A stretch of 64,000 nt of DNA, taken from Paludisphaera soli (GTDB lineage: Bacteria; Planctomycetota; Planctomycetia; Isosphaerales; Isosphaeraceae). Numbering within the stretch: position 1 is the stretch's first letter; each line of letters begins with the position of its first letter. This document shows, in pieces, positions 14,809 through 22,733 of this stretch. The stretch is taken from positions 62,001 to 126,000 of the forward strand of contig NZ_JAALJI010000019.1 of the NCBI RefSeq assembly GCF_011064595.1, in the 5' to 3' direction. Position numbers and translations under genes: made by a program. Below the pieces are notes generated by a model. It saw only the letters and a list, made by a program, of their open reading frames with translations. It was not told the DNA's origin and did no database searches.

Positions 14809-16332
14809 TCACTTCGCAGCCGGTTCGCCCGTCTGCGCGTCGCGGAACCGGCGAAGGCTCGTGAGGAGGGCCTCGATCTGCTCATGGCCGACGGGCGTGT
14901 GGCAGACGGTCAAGGTGTCGACCTCGGGGCCCGACACGATGTAAATGGTGCCCTGGTCGGTCGGCTGCCAGAATCGCGGATGGATCGTGGAGGTGATCAT
15001 TTCGATCAGGGCCTGTCGATCCAAACGGTCGGGTCGGCCGGGGGCGTCGTCCGGCGATCTCAGCAGGTCGCCGACTGCGAAAGTCTTGCGGAAGCACATG
15101 CCCGACACCCCGGACGCGGCGGCATGCCTTTCCGAGAATCGGCGGAGTCCCATGAGCAAGGCCGACACCCGCTCGTGCACCTCGGGCTCGGCTCGGATGA
15201 TGAGGCTGATGCTCAGGAAGAAGGGGGTGATGTTGCGGACGCTTCCATCGACGGCCTTCCAATGGTCCGGCTCGATCGAGCTCGTTATCAGCTCGATGAT
15301 CGGGGACATATCGACCTGAGGTCGACTCACTGGGGGCTCGCTCGGATCGGCGGTGTGCACCAGCACGGGGGGCATGCTGGGATCGGGGAAGAGTAGGTCC
15401 CCGACGTAATAGTGAGTTGTCGTCTGCGCGGCCTTCGACCTGGGCCTCGGGGCGGGCGTCTCCTGAGTCGTCGGACTCTCGTCCTGCCCCTGCGCCAGCA
15501 CCCCGATCCCCGTTGCGAGAATCCCGGCCGTCAGCAGGCCCAACGCGGTCGTCTTGAACTTGGTCATCAACATTCCTCCTTGAACTTCCTGGGATAACGC
15601 GGCCGCTTCGGCCGAGACGAGGGCCGTCCACGAGGCGCGGCCGGTGAGGCTCGCGGCCCTGAGGAGCGGTGCGAGGCGGGACGCCGGGAATGTCGCCGAC
15701 GCGGCTTCTCGGCACAGGCTCACGAGCGCGCCGGCCGAGAGGGCGACGCCCCGGCGGGCGAGTCGCTTCGCGAGCATCGCGCGGGCCCGGCAGAGGCGGC
15801 CCGAGACCGTGCCGATCGGCCAGCCGAGATGTTCGGCCGCCTCGGCGTAGGACCGGCCTTCCAGGTCGCACAGGACGATCGGCGTCCGGTACTTCTCGGG
15901 CAGGCCGGCGAGCGCCCGGTCGAGCGATTCGGCGAGGTCGTCGCCCGGCTCGCGGGGCGTCTCCGAGGGCTCCGGCGCGTGGCGGCCGGAGGCCTCGCGC
16001 GCCTGGCGTCGGGCCCGATTCGCCCTCGCCTTCAGTGCGGTCTGAAGGGCCACGCCGTGGAGCCACGCGCCGAGCCTGTCGGCCGGCGCGACCGAGCCCG
16101 CCCGCCGGGCCAGGACGAGGAAGGTCGCCTGGAAGGCGTCTTCGGCGTCGTGGTGGTCCCGGAGGATCCGCCGGCAGACGCCCCAGACCATCGGGCCGTG
16201 GCGGTCGACGATCGCCCCGAAGACCGCCTCGTCGCGGCGGGCGACGAAGCGATCCAGGAGCTGGCCGTCGGACAATCGGCCGGTGGCGCCGACTTCGAGA
16301 AGGTCCTGCAGGCCGTGGACTGTTCCGATCAT
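14809..16332 (-). CDS. ECF sigma factor with membrane-anchored duplicated C-terminal domain
   Basis: 507 residues. Residues 1-195 are a full ECF sigma factor: region 2 (AVFGAIVDRHGPMVWGVCRR, DAEDAFQATFLVLARRAG) and region 4 (LPEKYRTPIVLCDLEGRSYA, GWPIGTVSGRLCRARAML). Then comes a linker and one membrane helix near 258-280 (TTALGLLTAGILATGIGVLA). The outside part has two copies of one domain: IIELITSSIEPDHWKAVDGS...VHERVSALLMGLRRF and LIEMITSTIHPRFWQPTDQG...QIEALLTSLRRF. These resemble the short secretin N/STN-like domains frequent in planctomycetes. So one polypeptide may sense outside and direct transcription inside. No anti-sigma gene is adjacent. Architecture is clear; the signal is unknown. 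Confidence 0.9.
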   Translation of the reverse strand: MIGTVHGLQDLLEVGATGRLSDGQLLDRFVARRDEAVFGAIVDRHGPMVWGVCRRILRDHHDAEDAFQATFLVLARRAGSVAPADRLGAWLHGVALQTALKARANRARRQAREASGRHAPEPSETPREPGDDLAESLDRALAGLPEKYRTPIVLCDLEGRSYAEAAEHLGWPIGTVSGRLCRARAMLAKRLARRGVALSAGALVSLCREAASATFPASRLAPLLRAASLTGRASWTALVSAEAAALSQEVQGGMLMTKFKTTALGLLTAGILATGIGVLAQGQDESPTTQETPAPRPRSKAAQTTTHYYVGDLLFPDPSMPPVLVHTADPSEPPVSRPQVDMSPIIELITSSIEPDHWKAVDGSVRNITPFFLSISLIIRAEPEVHERVSALLMGLRRFSERHAAASGVSGMCFRKTFAVGDLLRSPDDAPGRPDRLDRQALIEMITSTIHPRFWQPTDQGTIYIVSGPEVDTLTVCHTPVGHEQIEALLTSLRRFRDAQTGEPAAK

Positions 16333-16460
16333 CCTGCCGCGTTTCCCCGAGTTCCGTCCCGTCGTTCCCTCCGCCTCATCCAGGATTTACCGGCTTGGGG
16401 CGGGTTTGCTACGGGATTTCCCCGGACGTCCGGAGAAAGCGGCGCGGCGGGGAGTCGCGA

Positions 16461-17045
16461 TCAGGGCACCGGGTAGACCGGAGCGGGGTAGTAGTTCATC
16501 GGGGCGTAGCCGTGCCAGTAGCCCGAGTAGTAGTTGGTCCCGTAGGGGCCCAGGCCGTAGGCCTGGCCGTAGGTCTGGTAACGGGATTCGGGGGTGTAGG
16601 CCGGGATGCCGCCCTCGGGGGCGAGGTTCAGGTCGGCCAGGTTGCCGCGCGGCAGGGCCCGGCGGAACGGGGCCGGGGGTCGGCTGTAGCCTCGGGCGTA
16701 GGTCCGGGTCGGCTTCCGATTCGCACCGACGGCGGCGGGCGCGTCCTTGGCCTCGGGGGCGAGGGCCGCGGCGGGGTCGACGGCGCCGGCGTGCGCGGCG
16801 TTGGTCGCATCGATCGTCGCCGCCTCGATGTGGGATTCCGGGACGCCCGGGACGACCGGCACCGTGAAGAAGGTCCCGAAGCGGGACTCGATCACGCCCG
16901 GATAAGGGTAGTAGAGCGAGGGCGCCTGGACGTAGGCCCCGCCGAAGCCGCCGTAAGCGGCCGGCTCGCCCACGTCCTGGGCCGAAGCCGAGGCCGCCGC
17001 GATCGTCGCCAGGCACGCCGTCACGCCGAGCAAATTCCGCCTCAT
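16461..17045 (-). CDS. Secreted Tyr/Pro-rich protein of unknown function
   Basis: 194 residues with a clean signal peptide (LLGVTACLATIAAASASAQ). The mature part is low in regular structure, rich in Tyr, Pro, Ala and Gly. The C-terminus is strongly aromatic (YGQAYGLGPYGTNYYSGYW then HGYAPMNYYPAPVYPVP). No domain or metal motif is recognised. Such Tyr-rich exported proteins are common in planctomycetes and may belong to the proteinaceous cell surface, but this is inferred. It is divergent from the Nramp-USP gene. Similar exported proteins stand at 25304, 26457 and 27645. Confidence 0.75.
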   Translation of the reverse strand: MRRNLLGVTACLATIAAASASAQDVGEPAAYGGFGGAYVQAPSLYYPYPGVIESRFGTFFTVPVVPGVPESHIEAATIDATNAAHAGAVDPAAALAPEAKDAPAAVGANRKPTRTYARGYSRPPAPFRRALPRGNLADLNLAPEGGIPAYTPESRYQTYGQAYGLGPYGTNYYSGYWHGYAPMNYYPAPVYPVP

Positions 17046-17179
17046 CGCTGGACACTCCTGATGCAGGTGCGAGGCTCGCGCCCGCCGCGTCGCCTTCGCG
17101 GTCGGGCCGCCTACCTCTTCTAGAGTAATGCGTCCCCGGCGCGGGCGCGCGGCGAATCCGGGCGGAATCGCAAGTCCGG

Positions 17180-17206
17180 CCGATTTTTGGTTTCCCTAAA
17201 AATCGG
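17180..17206. promoter_or_regulatory. Perfect palindrome upstream of the Nramp-USP gene
   Basis: CCGATTTTT (17180-17188) and AAAAATCGG (17198-17206) flank nine bases GGTTTCCCT. The TTTTTGG...CCNTAAAAA core is a 19-base two-fold site of the kind bound by MntR, DtxR or Fur-type metal regulators. It stands just ahead of a candidate promoter for a metal transporter, which makes an operator plausible. It could also be a simple hairpin. The regulator is not in the window. Confidence 0.45.
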
Positions 17207-17229
17207 TTTCGCCGATTTCCGATCTCCCC

Positions 17230-17258
17230 TTGTAAGTCGCCGAAACGAAAGTTACATA
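17230..17258 (+). promoter_or_regulatory. Candidate promoter of the Nramp-USP gene
   Basis: TTGTAA (17230-17235), 17-base spacer, TACATA (17253-17258), about 80 bases upstream of the start codon and 24 bases after the palindrome. The surrounding DNA is noticeably AT-richer than its neighbours. By-eye match. Confidence 0.4.
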
Positions 17259-17338
17259 GGTGAGATAAGATTCAGGTCCAAGCAAGAACGGCGCCGCTCC
17301 CCCTGGGGGCGTGGACGCCGACGGGAAGCGAGGGTGGC

Positions 17339-19297
17339 ATGGCCGTGGTCGAGGAGACGGGGTCGGATCGGCGGTCGCTGGAGGAGGTCCACGGCTCGGT
17401 CGACGTGCCGACGGGGGGCGGTCGGTTCGGCCGGTTCCGGCGGATGTTCTCGTTCATGGGGCCGGCGTATCTGGTGAGCGTCGGCTACATGGACCCGGGG
17501 AACTGGGCGACCGACCTGGAGGGCGGGGCGCGGTTCGGCTACGCCCTGCTCTGGGTCCTCTTGATGTCGAACGTCATGGCGCTCTTGCTCCAGACGCTGG
17601 CGGCGAGGCTGGGGGTGGTGACGCGGCACGACCTGGCGCAGGCCTGCCGGGCCGAGTATTCGCCTTGGGTCAACGCGGTCCTCTGGTTCCTGGCCGAGAT
17701 CGCCATCGCGGCGACCGACCTGGCCGAGATCCTGGGGACGGTCATCGCGCTGAAGCTCCTGTTCGGCATGCCGATGCTCCTGGGCTGCGTGATCACGGCC
17801 TTCGACACGTTCCTCCTGCTGTACCTCCAGCGCTGGGGGATGCGGACCATGGAGGCGATGATCCTGGCGTTGGTGGCGACGATCGGCGCCTGCTTCCTGA
17901 TCCAGGTGTTCATGGCCCGGCCCGAGCTGGGGGCGATGGCGGCCGGGCTGAGGCCGTCGCTGCCGCCGGGCTCGCTGTTCGTGGCGATCGGCATCCTGGG
18001 GGCGACGGTCATGCCCCACAACCTGTACCTGCACTCGTCGCTGGTGCAGACGCGTCGGATCGGGGCCGACAGGGCGAGCAAGGCGACGGCCTGCCGGTTC
18101 TACCTGTTCGACTCGGCGATCGCCCTGAACGCGGCCTTCTTCGTGAACGCGGCGATCCTGGTCCTGAGCGCGGCGGTCTTCCACGCCAGCGGTCGCGAGG
18201 TGGCGACGATCGAGGAGGCCCACAAGCTGCTTCCGGAATTCCTGGGGGCGGCGGCGCCGATCCTCTTCGGGGTGGCCCTCCTGTGCGCCGGGCAGAGTTC
18301 GACGCTGACGGGGACGCTCGCCGGCCAGATCGTGATGGAGGGCTACCTGCACATCCGGATCGCCCCGTGGCTCCGGCGGCTGATCACGCGGTTGATCGCC
18401 CTGATCCCGGCGGTAGTGGTGATCGCCCTGGCGGGGGAGGAGTCGACGCAGGGGCTCCTGGTGCTCAGCCAGGTGATCCTCAGCCTGCAGCTCTCGTTCG
18501 CGGTGATCCCGCTGATCCACTTCACCTCGAACCGGCGGAACATGGGGGCGTTCGCGACCCCCGGGTGGGGCCAGATCCTGGCCTGGGCGATCGCGGGGGT
18601 CATCGTGGCCCTGAACGGCTACCTCGTCTTCGACCAGATCGTGGAGTGGACGGCGGCGGCGGCGGAGTCGGGCGTGTACCTGGGGCCGATCCCGCTGGCC
18701 TGGCCCGTCGCAGCGGGCCTCTGGGGGGTGGCCGGCGGCGTGACGACGCTCCTGGGCTGGGTGCTCATCAAGCCGATCGTGCAACCTTCGCCGACGTGGA
18801 CCCCGCCGACCCGCGCGGAGATGGACTGGGCGGTGGCCCTCCGGCCGCGCTCGCTGGGGCGGATCGGCGTGGCCCTGGAGCACACGGCGGCCGACGTCGA
18901 GATCCTCAACCGGGCGATCAGCCTGGCCCAGACCCAGGGCCGCGGCGGGGAGCTGGTGCTGCTGCATGTGGTCGATTCCCCGCTCTCGGCCCTGCATGGG
19001 CCGATGACGGCCGACCTGGAGAGCGGGGCCGACGCCGAGTACCTGGAGAGCCTGGTCCGGGTCCTGACCGAGAAGGGCTACCGCGCGACCCCCGCCCTGC
19101 TCTACGGGCCGAACCCGGCCCGGAGCCTCATCGAGCACCTTCGCGAGCGCCCGGTGGACATCCTGGTGGTGGGCTCGCACGGCCACGGCTGGGTCCGCGA
19201 CCTCCTCTACGGCGAGACCGTGGACCGCGTCCGCCACGGCCTGGACGTCCCCATGCTCATCGCCCGCCACGACCCGCACGCCTCGCAGGACGCCTGA
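17339..19297 (+). CDS. Nramp divalent-metal transporter fused to a USP domain
   Basis: 652 residues. The first ~490 are an Nramp (MntH-type) transporter with eleven or so helices: VSVGYMDPGNWATDLEGG near residues 46-63 holds the metal-binding Asp-Pro-Gly-Asn of helix 1, and VMPHNLYLHSSL near 225 holds the helix-6 Met-Pro-His. These ligate Mn(II)/Fe(II) in a proton-coupled importer. After a linker, residues about 505-648 form a universal-stress-protein domain (RIGVALEHTAADVEILNRAI, LLHVVDSPLS, ILVVGSHGHGWVRDLLYG ETVDRV) with the ATP-binding G-x2-G-x9-G pattern. Fusion in one frame is certain; there is no stop between. The USP part may couple uptake to ATP or stress state (inferred). A palindrome upstream suggests metal control. 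Confidence 0.95.
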   Translation: MAVVEETGSDRRSLEEVHGSVDVPTGGGRFGRFRRMFSFMGPAYLVSVGYMDPGNWATDLEGGARFGYALLWVLLMSNVMALLLQTLAARLGVVTRHDLAQACRAEYSPWVNAVLWFLAEIAIAATDLAEILGTVIALKLLFGMPMLLGCVITAFDTFLLLYLQRWGMRTMEAMILALVATIGACFLIQVFMARPELGAMAAGLRPSLPPGSLFVAIGILGATVMPHNLYLHSSLVQTRRIGADRASKATACRFYLFDSAIALNAAFFVNAAILVLSAAVFHASGREVATIEEAHKLLPEFLGAAAPILFGVALLCAGQSSTLTGTLAGQIVMEGYLHIRIAPWLRRLITRLIALIPAVVVIALAGEESTQGLLVLSQVILSLQLSFAVIPLIHFTSNRRNMGAFATPGWGQILAWAIAGVIVALNGYLVFDQIVEWTAAAAESGVYLGPIPLAWPVAAGLWGVAGGVTTLLGWVLIKPIVQPSPTWTPPTRAEMDWAVALRPRSLGRIGVALEHTAADVEILNRAISLAQTQGRGGELVLLHVVDSPLSALHGPMTADLESGADAEYLESLVRVLTEKGYRATPALLYGPNPARSLIEHLRERPVDILVVGSHGHGWVRDLLYGETVDRVRHGLDVPMLIARHDPHASQDA

Positions 19298-19389
19298 CAC
19301 GCCCCCGCCGCGGGGGGATTTCGGGGGAAACGGCCGGAATCATTGGGCTTGACCCGGCGATCCGGCCGATTCCTTAACCGAGCAAGAAG

Positions 19390-19483
19390 CCCGGCGACCG
19401 TGACGCGAGGACCGCGGAACGGTCTTCGAGAGCGGATCGACCCGCGGTCCTCCGCGTCATCGCATCCGGTCGCCGGGTTTTTT
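19390..19483 (+). terminator. Long multi-segment intrinsic terminator
   Basis: Three successive stem segments pair: CCCGGCGACCG (19390-19400) with 19467-19477, TGACGCG (19401-19407) with 19453-19459, and AGGACCGCGG (19408-19417) with 19442-19451. Only a one-base and a seven-base bulge lie on one side, with a 24-base loop. Six T follow at 19478-19483. It stands 92 bases after the Nramp-USP stop. The 28-bp total stem is much longer than a usual terminator, so it may also mark the end of a small RNA. Confidence 0.85.
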
Positions 19484-19574
19484 AGAAATACGACTCCCCG
19501 CGGCGGCCCGCCTCCCCCAACCGGGGGCCTCAGGAACGGCGGGCCGGCCGAGAACGCCAAGGAGGGTGGAAGCT

Positions 19575-20033
19575 ATGGGGTTGCCCGGCATGAGTTCGCC
19601 GCGAGGAGCCACGCGCCGACGGGCGGCGCTCTGGTCGGCGTTGGCGATGGGCTTCGTCCTGCCGTCGGTTGGCTGTCAGGTCGAGTACGCCGGCATGACC
19701 TTGCCCTCCGGCAAGTACATGCACGACGACGTCCAGTACTTCTCCAAGGGTCCCGAGTTCCCCTGGGCGAACACCCAGGCGGCCACCCAGCGGGCCCGGA
19801 TGCGTTCCATGGGCATGGACGTGCCCGGAAGCGCCGAACCGATCACCCAGCAGCGCGTGGCGCCCGGGACCACCCCGGCCATCCAGCGCGGGTTCGGCAA
19901 CCCGACGGACGTCAACGCCAGCCCGCTCGAAGACATCCCGCAGCCGCCGAACCCGGGGATCGGCCCCGGCCAGAACGGCCCGGACCCGAATCCGGCGTTC
20001 GACGAGGCCGCGCCCCAGCGCAACCTCCCGTGA
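19575..20033 (+). CDS. Planctomycete lipoprotein of unknown function
   Basis: 152 residues from the ATG at 19575, eight bases after AAGGAGGG; a GTG nine bases upstream lies inside that ribosome site and is rejected. A basic N-terminus and hydrophobic stretch lead to LPSVGC, a lipobox, so the mature protein should be lipid-anchored at Cys. The conserved-looking part directly follows (VEYAGMTLPSGKYMHDDVQYF, FPWANTQAATQ). The rest is Pro/Asn/Gly-rich and probably disordered. I know similar short lipoproteins only as uncharacterised planctomycete proteins. A perfect palindrome (20065-20084) follows the stop. Confidence 0.75.
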   Translation: MGLPGMSSPRGATRRRAALWSALAMGFVLPSVGCQVEYAGMTLPSGKYMHDDVQYFSKGPEFPWANTQAATQRARMRSMGMDVPGSAEPITQQRVAPGTTPAIQRGFGNPTDVNASPLEDIPQPPNPGIGPGQNGPDPNPAFDEAAPQRNLP

Positions 20034-20064
20034 CCTGAGCAAAAGCCGAACGGGCCCCCGCCCG

Positions 20065-20084
20065 GTCGCCCTCGCGAGGGCGAC
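20065..20084 (+). terminator. Hairpin after the lipoprotein gene
   Basis: GTCGCCCTCGCGAGGGCGAC is a perfect 20-base palindrome 32 bases after the stop. There is no U-run, so it may act with Rho or only protect the 3' end. Confidence 0.4.
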
Positions 20085-20239
20085 GCCTCCGACGATCCCG
20101 GCGCCCGACGCACGGAGATCGACGGGGGCGTCGCCCTCCGGTCGTTTCCGGCCGGGCCGTTGACGCGAATTGCGGCCCAGCCTAGCCTCAGTGGGTCCCA
20201 CGCGGGCGATCCCGCTATCCAATCGAGAGTCCCACCGTC

Positions 20240-20566
20240 ATGACGCTCGCCCATTCCGCCCAGGTGCTGCTGGCGCTCTACGCCGCCTTCCTCGCCGTCG
20301 GCGGGGTGATGGGCTACAAGAAGGCCGGCAGCCGGCCCTCGCTGATCGCCGGGACCGCCAGCGCGGTCGCCTGCGCGATCGCCCTGCTCGTGTCGCTGTT
20401 CCTCGACACCGAGCGAGGGCTCCAGTTGGGGGCCGCCGTCGCCCTCGCGCTGACGCTGTTTTTCAACTATCGATTCGTCGCCAAGTCCCGCCGCCTCTTC
20501 CCCGCCGGCGCGCTCGCCCTCGTCAGCCTGGTCGTCTTCGGCTGGCTGTTGATCGCGATCATCTAA
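20240..20566 (+). CDS. TMEM14 family membrane protein
   Basis: 108 residues with four hydrophobic helices. The loop GYKKAGSRPSLIAGTASAVA after helix 1 is the family signature of TMEM14 (UPF0136), small membrane proteins known from mitochondria and bacteria; human TMEM14C acts in porphyrin transport and FAX1-type relatives in fatty-acid export. The bacterial role is unknown. There is no strong Shine-Dalgarno before the ATG. It is a single gene between the lipoprotein and the DUF1549/DUF1501 pair. Confidence 0.85.
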   Translation: MTLAHSAQVLLALYAAFLAVGGVMGYKKAGSRPSLIAGTASAVACAIALLVSLFLDTERGLQLGAAVALALTLFFNYRFVAKSRRLFPAGALALVSLVVFGWLLIAII

Positions 20567-20605
20567 GCCGGCCCCCCCCCCCGCCCCGGATGATGAAAAA
20601 TCTTT

Positions 20606-20651
20606 CCGACGCAACACCCCCACGGCGACGTGGTGTTGAATGGGGTGTCGG
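20606..20651 (+). promoter_or_regulatory. Overlapping inverted repeats ahead of the DUF1549 gene
   Basis: CAACACC (20612-20618) can pair with GGTGTTG (20632-20638), while ACACCCC (20614-20620) can instead pair with GGGGTGT (20642-20648), extended by CCGAC/GTCGG (20606-20610 with 20647-20651). Two mutually exclusive hairpins share one arm, 60 bases before the start codon. This could be a leader switch or chance in GC-rich DNA. Confidence 0.3.
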
Positions 20652-20710
20652 AAGGACGCGCGTCCTCGGCGCACCGATCGTCGTCCATGTCGAAGGGGAG
20701 AGCGGCCGTC

Positions 20711-22666
20711 ATGCACGAGGCAACCGTCGATCATCGTCGAGGATCCGGGACTTGGGCCTGGGCCCGATCGGGCTCGTGGGCTGCGGCCGCGACGGCCGGC
20801 TGGCTCGGCCTGGCCGCGTTCGGCCTGGCGGAGGAGCCCGCCAAGTCCGACCCGAAGTCCGACGCCAAGGCCGCCATGAAGGCGGAGGCCGACGCCCCCC
20901 TGGACCCCGCCGCCGCTCGTGAGGTCGTCCAGGCCGTCCAGCGGCTCCGCCAGGCGGCGCAGAAGAAGGCCGCCAAGGCCGCCCCCGCCGAGCCCCCGAA
21001 GCGGCCGGAGCGGAAGGTCGTCGCGCCGACGATCACTCCGGCCGACCTCGACGCCCTCGTCGCCGCCCGGCTCGCCAAGGAGAGTCCGGACGTCAAGCCG
21101 GCCCCGCCGACCGGCGACCTGGAGTTCGTGCGGCGGGTCTACCTGGACGTCGCGGGCGTCGCCCCCACCCCGGCGCAGGTCCGCGAGTTCGTCCAGGACA
21201 AGGCGGCCGACAAGCGGGCGAGGCTGATCGACGAGTTGCTCGCCACCCCCGAGTACGCCCGCAACTGGTCGCGATACTGGCGCGAGGTGATCCAGTTCCG
21301 GGCCTCGAACGCGAACGCCCAGCAGGTCCGATACGACCTCCTCGAAGATTGGATCGCCGACCAGTTCGAGCGCAATCGCCCCTGGGACGAGATCGCCGTC
21401 GGCCTGCTGACGGCGACCGGCCGGACCGACGAGAACGGCGCGACCGGCTTCACCGCGGCGCATACGGCGTCGCCGGTTCAGCTCGCGGGCGAGGCCTCGC
21501 GGGTCTTCCTGGGCGTGCAGATCCAGTGCGCCGAGTGCCACGACCACAAGACCGACTCGTGGAAGCGCGAACAGTTCCACGAGTTGGCCGCGTTCTTCGC
21601 CGGCGGCCGGGTGCGGCGGGTCGTGAAGGCTTCGCCGGGCGTCCGCGCGGCCTTCGCCGTCGAGCAGACCCCCCGCGCCCGCTACGCCATGCCCGACCTG
21701 AAGGACCCGGCCAAGACCATCCCCGTCAAGCCACGGTTCTTCCTGACCTCGAACGGGACCGAGCCGGCCGCGAAGCTGCCCGACGGCCTCTCCCCCGCCC
21801 AGCTCCGCGAGCTGGCCGCGTCCTACATCACCGGCCAGGACAACCCCTGGTTCGCCCGCGCCTACGTCAACCGGATCTGGACCGTCTTGATGGGCGAGGG
21901 CTTCTACGAGCTGGTCGACGACATCGGGCCCGAGCGCGAGGCCCAAGGCGCGGAGATCCTCTTCCCGCTGGCCGACCAGTGGCGCGAGGGGGGCTACGAC
22001 GTCCGCTGGCTCTTCCGCACCCTGCTGAACACCGAGGCCTACCAGCGCCGGGCGCGGTCGTCCTCGTCGCCCGCCGGCCGGGCCCAGCTCGCCGCCGCCT
22101 GCCCCAGCCGCCTGCGGGCCGACCAGATCTTCGAGGCGCTCGCCGTGGCGCTCGACCTCCCGGTCGGCGGCGCCGCGCCGACCGGCTCGCCGAAGACGGC
22201 CGACGGCAAGCCGCTGAAGCCGGTCAAGGCGTCCGCCGGGCCCGCCGCGAAGAACGGCAAGAAGGCCGCCGAGGCCGCCGGGCTGGCCGGGGCCGTCGGC
22301 AAGGGCGCCGCCCGCAACGCCGGGCTCCGCACGCCCTTCAACAAGCTCTTCGGCGTCGACCCCTCGACCACCCCCGACGAGGTCCTGGGCACGATCCCCC
22401 AGGCCCTGTTCCTCATGAACGGGCCGATCGTCCACAACCGCACGCAGGCCCGGCCCGGCACCCCCCTGGGGGCGATCCTCGCCCGATCGGCCGGCGACCG
22501 CGAGGCCCTCGACGCCCTCTACCTCCAGGTCCTCTCGCGACGCCCGACCCCCAAGGAAGTCGCCGTGTGCGGCGAGTACCTGGGCAAGGCCGGCGACCGC
22601 AAGGAGGCCTTCGAGGACGTCTACTGGAGCCTCGTGAACTCCACCGAGTTCCTCTCGCGACGCTGA
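20711..22666 (+). CDS. DUF1549/DUF1553 planctomycete protein
   Basis: 651 residues from the ATG at 20711; the frame is open further upstream but that part lacks support. An N-terminal hydrophobic signal (AWARSGSWAAAATAGWLGLAA) is followed by an Ala/Lys-rich linker. DUF1549 spans about 110-320 (FVRRVYLDVAGVAPTPAQVR, TPEYARNWSRYWREVI), including IQCAECHDHKTDSW with a CxxCH that could bind haem c or metal. DUF1553 spans about 370-640 (FARAYVNRIWTVLMGEGFY, FRTLLNTEAYQRRAR, LYLQVLSRRPTPKEV). The usual N-terminal PSD1 cytochrome domain is absent. It pairs with the DUF1501 gene 67 bases downstream, the classic planctomycete pair thought to act on sulfated or complex glycans outside the cytoplasm. 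Pairing is certain, function inferred. Confidence 0.92.
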   Translation: MHEATVDHRRGSGTWAWARSGSWAAAATAGWLGLAAFGLAEEPAKSDPKSDAKAAMKAEADAPLDPAAAREVVQAVQRLRQAAQKKAAKAAPAEPPKRPERKVVAPTITPADLDALVAARLAKESPDVKPAPPTGDLEFVRRVYLDVAGVAPTPAQVREFVQDKAADKRARLIDELLATPEYARNWSRYWREVIQFRASNANAQQVRYDLLEDWIADQFERNRPWDEIAVGLLTATGRTDENGATGFTAAHTASPVQLAGEASRVFLGVQIQCAECHDHKTDSWKREQFHELAAFFAGGRVRRVVKASPGVRAAFAVEQTPRARYAMPDLKDPAKTIPVKPRFFLTSNGTEPAAKLPDGLSPAQLRELAASYITGQDNPWFARAYVNRIWTVLMGEGFYELVDDIGPEREAQGAEILFPLADQWREGGYDVRWLFRTLLNTEAYQRRARSSSSPAGRAQLAAACPSRLRADQIFEALAVALDLPVGGAAPTGSPKTADGKPLKPVKASAGPAAKNGKKAAEAAGLAGAVGKGAARNAGLRTPFNKLFGVDPSTTPDEVLGTIPQALFLMNGPIVHNRTQARPGTPLGAILARSAGDREALDALYLQVLSRRPTPKEVAVCGEYLGKAGDRKEAFEDVYWSLVNSTEFLSRR

Positions 22667-22733
22667 TCGAACGAACCCGACCTCGGACCCGAACCGGCCC
22701 GCACGGCCCCCTTATGCACGGAGCAGACCGTCC

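Noticed and set aside
19676-22435. A 919-residue minus-strand open frame opposite the lipoprotein, TMEM14 and DUF1549 genes
   Set aside because: It spans three recognisable plus-strand genes and their gaps and has no motif of its own.
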